Assembly (NCBI GenBank): GCA_023421635.1
Contig: JAEZSU010000251.1
Coordinates: 1 to 10,146 of the forward strand
Direction: 5' to 3'
Source: Actinomycetes bacterium
GTDB taxonomy: Bacteria; Actinomycetota; Actinomycetes; Actinomycetales; Microbacteriaceae
Length of the DNA: 10,146 nucleotides
Shown here: piece after piece, positions 1-5,764 of the stretch
Numbering within the stretch: the first letter of the stretch is position 1
Layout: each line of letters starts with the position of its first letter
Made by a program: the position numbers and the translations under genes
The notes under the pieces: model-generated
What the model saw: the letters and a program-made list of their open reading frames with translations, nothing else
The model's database searches: none
Told to the model about the DNA's origin: nothing

Positions 1-2
1 GG

Positions 3-1172
3 TCAGGCGGTGAACGCCTCGATCCCGGTACGGATGCGCTCCGCGAGCGCGGTCTTCTCCGGGCCGGTGAGGAACGCGGCCTCGGCGGCGGCGTACTCGG
101 CGGCGCTGAACTCCGCAACACCCCAGCCGAACCGCTCCTCGATGGTGCGGAACTCGCTGGTGAGCGACAGGCGGGAGATGAGCCGGTTGTCGGGGTTGAC
201 GGTGACGGTGAACCCGAGTTCGCGCAGCAGGTCGATCGGGTGGTTCTCGGCCCCGTCGACGACACCGCCGTCGGAGTTCGAGCCGACGCACACCTCGAGC
301 GGGATGCGGCGGTCGACGACCCACTGGGCCGTGCGGCCGAGCTCGAGCCGTGCCTGGCCCGCGGCGCGGGCGGCGGCGACCTCACGGACCGCGGTGCGGA
401 CCGAGAGCGGACGCCCGTTGAGGGTGACGTCCTCGATCACGCGCACGCCGTGGCCGAGCCGCAGCGCGTGCGCGAGGTGCACGGTCTCCCAGACGCTGTG
501 CGCGCCGTCGGCCTCGCCGCCGTGGATCGTGTACGGCACGCCCTCCCGGTCGAGGAGGGTGGTGGCGTCCAGGTGGTGGCGGACGGGGAAGCCGTCCTCG
601 GGGCCGGCGATGTCGTAGCCCGCGACACTGCCGCCCCATTCGCCGTACGTGGCGACGGTGAGCCGGGCGATCTCGAAGCTCAGGGTCGAGGAGCGCATGC
701 CGCACAGCAGCTGACGGGCACGGATGCCACCGCCCGCGGCCGCGACCTCCGCCTCGCCCTCGCGCAGGCCCGCCGCGACCGCTTCGACGGCGACGCGCAG
801 CGGGAGCCCGCCGAGGATGTGCTTCTCGGGCGCCCAGCGGGTCTCGGCGTAGACGATGCCGTCGGCGGCCGCCTCCACGACCCACTCGCGGGCGACGCGG
901 GCGATGGCCTCCTCGGTCTGCATGACCGCGGTGGTGAGGCCGAACTTCTCGTCCCAGTGGTTCACGCGAGGTTCGGCGACCTCGCCCGCGAACCAGGCGG
1001 CGAGCGTGTCGGGGTCGTCGTACGGGAGGGCGACGCCGGCCGCATCCGCCAGCTCGATGAGGGTCTCCGGGCGCAGCGACCCGTCGAGGTGGTCGTGCAG
1101 GCTGATCTTCGGGAACGCCGCCCAGGGCTCGTCGGCCTGCGACCAGCGCGGGAGGCGGACGGGCGCGGTCAC
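3..1172 (-). CDS. add: Adenosine deaminase family protein
   Basis: Predicted zinc hydrolase that deaminates adenosine (or a related aminopurine nucleoside) to inosine and ammonia in the cytoplasm. The 389-residue product has the metallo-deaminase layout: HDHLDGSLRP near the N-terminus (H26, H28 as zinc ligands), RWAPEKH at 112-118, TIHGGE at 215-220 (H217 zinc ligand, E220 catalytic), LGHG with H241, and NPDN at 327-330 with D328 as last zinc ligand. The residue after that Asp is Asn, where mammalian ADA has a second Asp; I believe this is common in actinobacterial homologues. The GTG start at 1172 overlaps the TGA of the phosphorylase gene as GTGA. No Shine-Dalgarno sequence precedes it, so translation probably depends on coupling. 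The frame stays open upstream, but that stretch antisenses the phosphorylase. Substrate could also be adenine or a modified nucleoside; family call is firm, substrate less so. Confidence 0.9.
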   Translation of the reverse strand: MTAPVRLPRWSQADEPWAAFPKISLHDHLDGSLRPETLIELADAAGVALPYDDPDTLAAWFAGEVAEPRVNHWDEKFGLTTAVMQTEEAIARVAREWVVEAAADGIVYAETRWAPEKHILGGLPLRVAVEAVAAGLREGEAEVAAAGGGIRARQLLCGMRSSTLSFEIARLTVATYGEWGGSVAGYDIAGPEDGFPVRHHLDATTLLDREGVPYTIHGGEADGAHSVWETVHLAHALRLGHGVRVIEDVTLNGRPLSVRTAVREVAAARAAGQARLELGRTAQWVVDRRIPLEVCVGSNSDGGVVDGAENHPIDLLRELGFTVTVNPDNRLISRLSLTSEFRTIEERFGWGVAEFSAAEYAAAEAAFLTGPEKTALAERIRTGIEAFTA

Positions 1173-1867
1173 GCCAGCGCCGCCAGCGCGAACGAGACCA
1201 TGTCGGCGAAGGTCGCCTCCCGCTTCTCCGCGGGCCATTCCTCCCCCGGCTTGTCGCTGATGGTGCCGAGCATGAGCGCCTCGAAGCCCTCGCGGCGGGC
1301 GAGCGCATACAGCGCCGCAGCCTCCATGTCGATGCCGAGGGTGCCGAGTTCGATGAGCGCGGGGACGACGTCCGGGCCGCCGCCGTAGAACGCGTCGGAG
1401 GTGAACAGCGGGCCGACGTGGATCTTCTTGCCGGTCTGCTCGCCGTGCTCGACGGCCTTGCGCAGCAGGTCGAAGCTCGGCGCGTGGCTCAGGCGCACGG
1501 TGGGCACCCACGCGTCGGCCATCGCCGAGTTCGTGTGCGCGGCGGAGGCGGCGATGACGTCGCCGAGTTCCAGGTAGGGCTGGATCGCGCCGATCGTGCC
1601 GACCCGGATGATGCGCTTGACACCGTAGAAGCGGGCGAGCTCGGTCGCGTAGATCGCGAACGAGGGCATGCCCATGCCGGAGGCGAGCACCGAGACCGGG
1701 CGGCCCTGGTAGGTGCCGGTGTAGCCGAGGATGCCGCGCACCTCGGTGACCAGGCGGGGGTTCTCGAAGAACGTCTCGGCGATGAGCTTCGCGCGGCGCG
1801 GGTCGCCGGGCATGAGCACGTCGGGGGCGAAGTCGCCGGGCTCGGCGCTGATGTGCGGGGTTGCCAT
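1169..1867 (-). CDS. deoD: Purine nucleoside phosphorylase, DeoD type
   Basis: Cytoplasmic phosphorolysis of purine (deoxy)nucleosides to free base and (deoxy)ribose-1-phosphate. The 232-residue product matches the family's usual length and resembles E. coli DeoD from end to end: ATPHISAE start with H5, phosphate-site LMPGDP (18-23) with R24/R25, R44, and R88 in RIIRVGTIGA (Thr91 where E. coli has Ser), the ribose-binding GIDMEAA (178-184, M181 and E182), and the acid pair D205 (TISD) and R216. The conserved Asp indicates acceptance of adenosine as well as inosine and guanosine. The ATG at 1867 has a good ribosome site (AAAGGA, 1873-1878) 5 nt away, and the N-terminal match confirms it. It lies 26 nt after the permease gene and overlaps the deaminase gene by 4 nt. 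With that deaminase it can convert adenosine to hypoxanthine or directly to adenine. Confidence 0.95.
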   Translation of the reverse strand: MATPHISAEPGDFAPDVLMPGDPRRAKLIAETFFENPRLVTEVRGILGYTGTYQGRPVSVLASGMGMPSFAIYATELARFYGVKRIIRVGTIGAIQPYLELGDVIAASAAHTNSAMADAWVPTVRLSHAPSFDLLRKAVEHGEQTGKKIHVGPLFTSDAFYGGGPDVVPALIELGTLGIDMEAAALYALARREGFEALMLGTISDKPGEEWPAEKREATFADMVSFALAALA

Positions 1868-1872
1868 GGGAG

Positions 1873-1878
1873 TCCTTT
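1873..1878 (-). promoter_or_regulatory. Ribosome binding site of deoD
   Basis: Minus-strand AAAGGA, 5 nt before the ATG at 1867. It fixes that start over the open-frame extension further upstream and gives deoD independent translation within the operon. Confidence 0.75.
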
Positions 1879-1893
1879 CTGGGGTCGGCGCGC

Positions 1894-3561
1894 TCAGGCG
1901 AGCTGGCCGGGGGCGAAACGGCGGAGCACGAGCCGCTCGGCCCAGCTGACGATGCCGTAGAAGACGAGGGACACGAGGGTCAGCACGGCGGCCGCGGCCC
2001 ACAGGTCCGTGTACGCCGAGCCGGAGCGCGCGATGACGATGGCGTGGCCGAGGCCGTCACCGGTGGCGAGCCACTCGGCGAGGGTCGCCGCGAGCACCGA
2101 GGTCGGTGCCGCGATGCGCGCGGAGGCGAAGATCGCCGGCAGCGTGTAGGGCAGCTGCAGCCGCCACAGGTTGGTCCACACGGACGCGTCGTAGCTGCGC
2201 ATGAGGGTGAACGCGTCGGCCGGGACCTGCTTGAGGCCGGTCTGGGTGTTCGCGAGCGTCGGGAAGAAGGTGACGATCGCGGTGATCGCCACGACGCCGC
2301 CGAGTCCGCGCCCGAGGGCGAGGATGAGCACCGGGATGAGCACGATGATCGGCACCGAGCGCAGGGCCACCGCGAGCGGGGTGAACACCCGCTCCGCCAC
2401 CGGGAAGGTGACGAACAGCACTGCGACGGCGACGCCGATCACCAGCCCGGCGACGTATCCGACGCCGGCGTGCACGACGGTGACCAGCAGCGCCTCGCCG
2501 AGTGCGGCACGCGCCTCGGCGGCGCCCTCGTCCACGAACAGGCGCTTGAAGACGTCGAGCGGGGATTTGCCGACGAAGGGCGACACGTCGAACACGACGA
2601 GGTAGGCCTGCCAGGCGAGCAGGATGACGACGACCGAGCCCGCGACCCAGGCGGTGCCGATCAGCATCCGGCGCAGCGGCGAACCCGTCAGCGCGGCGGA
2701 GCGGGCCGGGGCGGTGGAGATGCCCGCGGACCACGGCACCAGCACGCGGCGCAGGAGCCCGAACAGGGCGTAGGGCACGGAGGCCATGGCGGTCACGATG
2801 ACCGCGACCGACCACACCCGCGGCAGGTCGAGGCCCATGAGGCCGTTGATGAGCAGCACGCCCAGGCCCGACTTCGCGCCGATGAACTCGCCGAAGATCG
2901 CGCCGAGCGCGGCGGCGGGCACACCGATCTGCAGGCCGGTGAGGATGGCGGGGACGCCCGCGGGCACCCGCACGAACCGCAGCGCCGACAGCGGGCCGCC
3001 GCCCCAGGCGGTGACGAGCGTGAGCGAGCCGCCGTCGGCCGAGCGCAGGCCGAGCATCGTGCCGACGAGGGTCGTGAAGAAGACCGACAGCGAGGTGAGG
3101 ACGACCCGGGCGGTGTCCGGCTCGAACGTGAGCTGCAGGAGCGGGTTGACCGCGACGATCGGCAGGCAGAAGAGGGTGAGCGCGAGGCGCAGGAAGAGCG
3201 ATTCGAGCGCGGGCACCTGCACGAAGAGCACCGCGAGCACGATCGCGACGAGGTTGCCCCAGAACCAGCCGCGGAGGGCCACCCAGCCGGTGACGAGGAA
3301 GCTGTTGAGGTACAGGGAGGAGTGCTCGACGAGGCTCTGCGCGATCGCGCTGGGCGCGGCGAGCACGCCCGCGCGGGTGAGCCACAGGTCGGCGAGCAGT
3401 TCCCACAGGCCGAGCATGACCAGGCAGACGACGACCGTGGTCAGCCAGCCGCTGACCGCGCTGCGGCGCGAGGCGGAGCGCACCCGCGCACGCTCGGCGG
3501 CGATCTGGGCGGTGTGGTCGACGGCACGACGCTCCCGGTGGGTGGCGGGTGCGATGCTCAT
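1894..3561 (-). CDS. ABC transporter permease, two fused NitT/TauT-type membrane domains
   Basis: Inner-membrane channel of an ABC importer. The 555-residue product is about twice the usual length of an SsuC/TauC permease and shows two tandem copies of the binding-protein-dependent transport domain. The first, about residues 37-275, has helices near 38-58 and 90-116 and an EAA-type coupling loop near 178-212 (LRFVRVPAGVPAILTG). The second, about 300-545, has its loop near 449-483 (LWRLQLPYTLPAIFAS). The polar linker at 276-298 joins them, so one polypeptide can form the pore that normally needs two. The ATG at 3561 overlaps the ATPase stop codon (ATGA), with GGGAG 7 nt upstream. The first 35 residues are charged and cytoplasmic. 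Homology to the nitrate/sulfonate/pyrimidine-precursor group is clear; the substrate is not readable from the permease. Confidence 0.9.
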   Translation of the reverse strand: MSIAPATHRERRAVDHTAQIAAERARVRSASRRSAVSGWLTTVVVCLVMLGLWELLADLWLTRAGVLAAPSAIAQSLVEHSSLYLNSFLVTGWVALRGWFWGNLVAIVLAVLFVQVPALESLFLRLALTLFCLPIVAVNPLLQLTFEPDTARVVLTSLSVFFTTLVGTMLGLRSADGGSLTLVTAWGGGPLSALRFVRVPAGVPAILTGLQIGVPAAALGAIFGEFIGAKSGLGVLLINGLMGLDLPRVWSVAVIVTAMASVPYALFGLLRRVLVPWSAGISTAPARSAALTGSPLRRMLIGTAWVAGSVVVILLAWQAYLVVFDVSPFVGKSPLDVFKRLFVDEGAAEARAALGEALLVTVVHAGVGYVAGLVIGVAVAVLFVTFPVAERVFTPLAVALRSVPIIVLIPVLILALGRGLGGVVAITAIVTFFPTLANTQTGLKQVPADAFTLMRSYDASVWTNLWRLQLPYTLPAIFASARIAAPTSVLAATLAEWLATGDGLGHAIVIARSGSAYTDLWAAAAVLTLVSLVFYGIVSWAERLVLRRFAPGQLA

Positions 3562-4352
3562 TCCGCGGCTCCCGCCTCGGCGGCCTCGTCGTGCCCGGCG
3601 TGCAGCAGGGTGGACAGCTGGTCGCAGACCCGATGGAACTCGGGTGTCGTGAGCAGGTCGCGGCCGCGCGGGCGGGGGAAGTCGATGGTGATGTCACCGA
3701 CGATGCGGCCCGGCCGCGGGGACATCACGATGACGCGGTCGGCGAGGAACGCCGCCTCGGAGATGGAGTGGGTGACCAGCAGCGCGGTCGCGTTGGATGC
3801 GGACCAGAGGCGCTGCAGCTCCTCGTTCATGCGCTGACGGGTGATCTCGTCGAGGGCGCCGAAGGGCTCGTCCATGAGGAGGATCTCCGGCTCGGTCGCG
3901 ATCGCGCGGGCGATCGCCACGCGCTGGCGCATGCCGCCGGACAGCTGTGCGGGCCGGGCGTCCTGGAATCCGTCCAGGCCCACCATGTGGATGAGCTCGT
4001 CCACCCGCTCCTTCGGCACCGGCCTGCGCATGACCTGACCGGGCAGGCGGATGTTGTCGCGCACGCTCCGCCACGGCAGCAGGGAGGGGTCCTGCAGTGC
4101 GAGGCCGAGACGGTGCGCCTTGCGGATCGCCTCGGGGCTCTCCCCGTGGATCGTGATCTCACCGGAGGAGGGCTGCTCGAGGTCGGCCAGCATCCGCAGG
4201 ATCGTGGACTTGCCGCAGCCGGACGGGCCGAGCAGCACCGTGAACGAGCCGCGCGGGACGCTCAGCGAGACATTGTCGAGCGCGACGACGTCGCGGTGCT
4301 TCGTCGAGTAGACCTTGGTGAGGTCGGTGAGGGAGAAACCAGTCGTGTCCAC
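3558..4352 (-). CDS. ABC transporter ATP-binding protein (SsuB/TauB-like)
   Basis: Cytoplasmic ATPase that powers the importer encoded next to it. Counting from the GTG at 4352 the product is 264 residues, normal for the family: Walker A GPSGCGKST (42-50), Q-loop Q87 followed by the LLPW motif typical of the nitrate/sulfonate/taurine group, signature LSGGM (137-141), Walker B ILLMDEP (157-163), D-loop near 166-168 and switch H195. A longer reading from GTG at 4439 would overlap the binding-protein stop as GTGA, but its 29 extra residues are low-complexity, run through a perfect hairpin and have no counterpart in the family, so I reject it. The Shine-Dalgarno sequence before 4352 is weak, which leaves some doubt about the exact start. 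The stop overlaps the permease start. Confidence 0.92.
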   Translation of the reverse strand: MDTTGFSLTDLTKVYSTKHRDVVALDNVSLSVPRGSFTVLLGPSGCGKSTILRMLADLEQPSSGEITIHGESPEAIRKAHRLGLALQDPSLLPWRSVRDNIRLPGQVMRRPVPKERVDELIHMVGLDGFQDARPAQLSGGMRQRVAIARAIATEPEILLMDEPFGALDEITRQRMNEELQRLWSASNATALLVTHSISEAAFLADRVIVMSPRPGRIVGDITIDFPRPRGRDLLTTPEFHRVCDQLSTLLHAGHDEAAEAGAAE

Positions 4353-4390
4353 GTGGGTGGTGCTTTCGTTCGGGATGGGTCCGGGAGACG

Positions 4391-4431
4391 ACACGGCGGC
4401 GCACCGCGGGACGGGCGGTGCGCCGCCGTGT
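4391..4431 (-). terminator. Perfect 17-bp hairpin between binding protein and ATPase genes
   Basis: Positions 4391-4407 and 4415-4431 are exact reverse complements, separated by a 7-nt loop (4408-4414). The hairpin begins 4 nt after the binding-protein stop codon. No U-tract follows on the transcribed side, so it is either a U-less actinobacterial-type attenuator or a barrier to 3' exonucleases. Either would leave the binding-protein mRNA more abundant than the rest, a common need for ABC importers. Confidence 0.8.
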
Positions 4432-4435
4432 GGCG

Positions 4436-5491
4436 TCACTTGATGGTGTTGGCGCCCGCGTAGACGGCTTCGAGCACGGAGGTGTCGAAGATGGACTCGT
4501 CGGCGGGGAGGCCGAGCGCGTCGAGCGTCTCGACGTTCTTGGCGATGCCCTCGGCGGAGATCCAGAGCAGGCCGTGCTCCTCGGTCTCCGGGGTGACCAG
4601 CAGCGCGAGCTGGCGCTCGGCCTGCTTGGTCTGGTTCTCGACGGTCAGGCCGCCGTCCTTGGCGTAGTCGTTGACGGTGAGGTCGACGGCGAGCGCCGGG
4701 TCCGCCACGTACTCCTGCCAGCCCTTGATCTCACCGGCGAGGAAGCCCTCGATGGCGGCGCGCTTGGCGTCGTCCTCGAGCGACTCGCGGGTGACGACGT
4801 AGACCTGCGCGTAGATGTCGTAGCCGTAGTCGGCGGTGAGCATCGTGACGCCCTCGACGCCGGTGTTCTCCTCGTAGGAGATGGGCTGCTCGGTGTAGAA
4901 GACCCACATGCCGTCGACCTCGCCCGAGATGAGCGGGGCGACGTCGAAGCTGACCGGGACGGTCGTGATCTTCTCGGCGTCGAGGTCGTTGTACGCCTCC
5001 AGCGCCTTCTGGGCGGCCTCGTCACCGGCGGGGACGCCGATCTTGGCGCCCTCCATGTCGGCGGGCGTGTTGATCGGGTTCTCCGGGGTGGAGAGGATCG
5101 CGAGGGGGTTCTTCTGGAAGCCGGCGGCGATGATCACCAGGTCGGCGCCCTGCTCGTTGGCGCGGGCGACGTTGTCGGCGTTGGCCAGCGCGATGTCGGC
5201 CTGGCCGGCGGCGACGGCGGCCATCGGGTCGACGTCCGGGCCGCCCGGGAGGATGTCGACGTCGACGCCGAACTCGTTGTAGTAGCCCTCGGCGTCGGCG
5301 ATGTAGCTGCCGCCGAACTGGACCAGCGGGATCCAGGAGGTCTGCAGCGTGAGCTCGACGAGCTCCTCGCCGTCGGTGCTCGCAGTGTCGGTCGAGGACG
5401 ACGCGCAGCCTGCGGTGGCCAGCAGCGCCGCGACGCCGACTGCGGCGACGGCCGCGCGCGCGGCGCGGGAGCGGAAGGGACGGAAGACCAT
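4436..5491 (-). CDS. ABC transporter substrate-binding lipoprotein (NMT1/SsuA-like)
   Basis: Extracytoplasmic solute receptor of the importer, anchored as a lipoprotein. The 351-residue product opens with an Arg-rich n-region, a hydrophobic stretch at 13-27 and the lipobox LATAGC (24-29), so C29 should be lipidated, followed by a Ser/Thr/Asp linker. The mature part looks like the NMT1/THI5/SsuA/TauA fold: TSWIPLVQFGGSYIA, a GYY-GVDVDI-PGG block, then ADIALANADN and later PADMEGAKIGVPAG. The CCCFC motif of HMP-binding ThiY/THI5 proteins is absent, and no thiamin genes are near. Start chosen at ATG 5491 because GAGGAG lies 5 nt upstream and the signal peptide then has normal length. It is first in the operon with the purine nucleoside enzymes, which suggests a purine nucleoside or base ligand; that is inference. 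Confidence 0.9.
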   Translation of the reverse strand: MVFRPFRSRAARAAVAAVGVAALLATAGCASSSTDTASTDGEELVELTLQTSWIPLVQFGGSYIADAEGYYNEFGVDVDILPGGPDVDPMAAVAAGQADIALANADNVARANEQGADLVIIAAGFQKNPLAILSTPENPINTPADMEGAKIGVPAGDEAAQKALEAYNDLDAEKITTVPVSFDVAPLISGEVDGMWVFYTEQPISYEENTGVEGVTMLTADYGYDIYAQVYVVTRESLEDDAKRAAIEGFLAGEIKGWQEYVADPALAVDLTVNDYAKDGGLTVENQTKQAERQLALLVTPETEEHGLLWISAEGIAKNVETLDALGLPADESIFDTSVLEAVYAGANTIK

Positions 5492-5496
5492 GGGTT

Positions 5497-5502
5497 CTCC
5501 TC
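5497..5502 (-). promoter_or_regulatory. Ribosome binding site of the substrate-binding protein
   Basis: Minus-strand GAGGAG, 5 nt before ATG 5491. It is the strongest such site in the operon and decides this start over the in-frame ATG at 5536. Confidence 0.8.
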
Positions 5503-5532
5503 GTGGTCGGCAGGGTGGTGTGAGGCGATGAA

Positions 5533-5550
5533 ACACAAAGCGTTTTGCGT
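5533..5550. promoter_or_regulatory. LacI-like operator palindrome
   Basis: An 18-bp imperfect palindrome, ACACAAAGC/GTTTTGCGT, with 7 of 9 half-site positions matching and a central CG. This is the usual shape of LacI/PurR-family operators. It lies 42 nt before the binding-protein start codon and just downstream of the candidate -10 element, where a repressor would block transcription. A near copy of the right half (GGTTTGCGT) recurs at 5696-5704. No LacI-type gene is present in the window. Confidence 0.45.
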
Positions 5551-5559
5551 TCGTGCGTG

Positions 5560-5565
5560 ACGTTA
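5560..5565 (-). promoter_or_regulatory. Candidate -10 element of the nucleoside operon
   Basis: Minus-strand TAACGT fits the TAnnnT pattern. No good -35 hexamer lies 16-18 bp upstream, as expected if an activator is needed. The transcript would start near 5553, giving a leader of roughly 60 nt. Chance matches to such a short pattern are common. Confidence 0.3.
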
Positions 5566-5596
5566 CGTGCCCCCTGTTTCGACTCTGGATCGGAAT

Positions 5597-5612
5597 GTTT
5601 CCCGGGTGTTAC
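5597..5612 (-). promoter_or_regulatory. GlnR-box-like element
   Basis: On the minus strand GTAAC and GAAAC are separated by exactly 6 nt (ACCCGG), fitting the gTnAC-n6-GaAAC unit described for GlnR, the global nitrogen regulator of many actinobacteria. A second GAAAC lies at 5576-5580, 21 bp or two helical turns further downstream. The centre would be about 50 bp upstream of the start point inferred from the -10 candidate, a usual activator position. GlnR binding is inferred only. Confidence 0.5.
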
Positions 5613-5720
5613 ACGCGCACGGGGCATCCGCGGAATCCCGCCGTCCTCAGTGAACGTGACGGCCGGACCGATGTGACACGCCCGGATTCCAAGACGGTTT
5701 GCGTGAGCGCGAACATGACA

Positions 5721-5753
5721 CCGCCCCGCACCGCGGGGTGCGGTGCGGGGCGG
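5721..5753 (-). terminator. Hairpin terminator after the RamB-like regulator gene
   Basis: Positions 5721-5734 and 5740-5753 form a perfect 14-bp GC-rich stem with a 5-nt loop, starting 11 nt after the regulator's stop codon. The minus-strand sequence beyond it (TGTCATGTTCG) has a few T residues but no real tract. It should separate regulator transcription from the downstream ABC operon, which runs in the same direction. Confidence 0.8.
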
Positions 5754-5764
5754 CGTGGGCGAGG

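Larger units (their letters stand above)
5492..5720. other. Leader and promoter region of the ABC/nucleoside operon
   Basis: A 229-bp non-coding stretch between the binding-protein start and the terminator of the regulator gene. It holds the GlnR-like box, the -10 candidate, the LacI-like palindrome and the ribosome site listed separately. I looked for riboswitch signatures (TPP, purine) and found none. A further imperfect GC-rich palindrome at 5622-5639 (7 of 9 matches) has no clear meaning. Confidence 0.7.

Noticed and set aside
1861..3837. A long plus-strand open frame opposite the permease and ATPase genes, with similar ones at 240-1388, 4418-5560 and 5699-7249.
   Set aside because: They are mirror frames in high-GC DNA: products are rich in Arg, Gly, Asp, His and Glu, with no recognisable domains, and the opposite strand encodes well-conserved proteins.
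4353..4439. Longer ATPase reading from GTG 4439 overlapping the binding-protein stop as GTGA.
   Set aside because: The extra 29 residues run through the perfect hairpin, have no counterpart in the family, and the shorter start at 4352 gives the usual length.
4436..5491. Thiamin-precursor (HMP) binding protein, on the strength of the NMT1/THI5-like fold.
   Set aside because: The CCCFC motif is missing, there is no TPP riboswitch and no thiamin gene nearby, while the operon partners act on purine nucleosides.
5622..5639. Imperfect palindrome GGGCATCCG/CGGAATCCC.
   Set aside because: Seven of nine matches around CCGCGG is easily met by chance in GC-rich DNA, and it lies upstream of the GlnR-like box with no positional logic.
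5492..5720. A riboswitch in the leader of the transport operon.
   Set aside because: I looked for the conserved TPP core and for purine-aptamer loops and saw neither; the recognisable elements are protein-binding sites.
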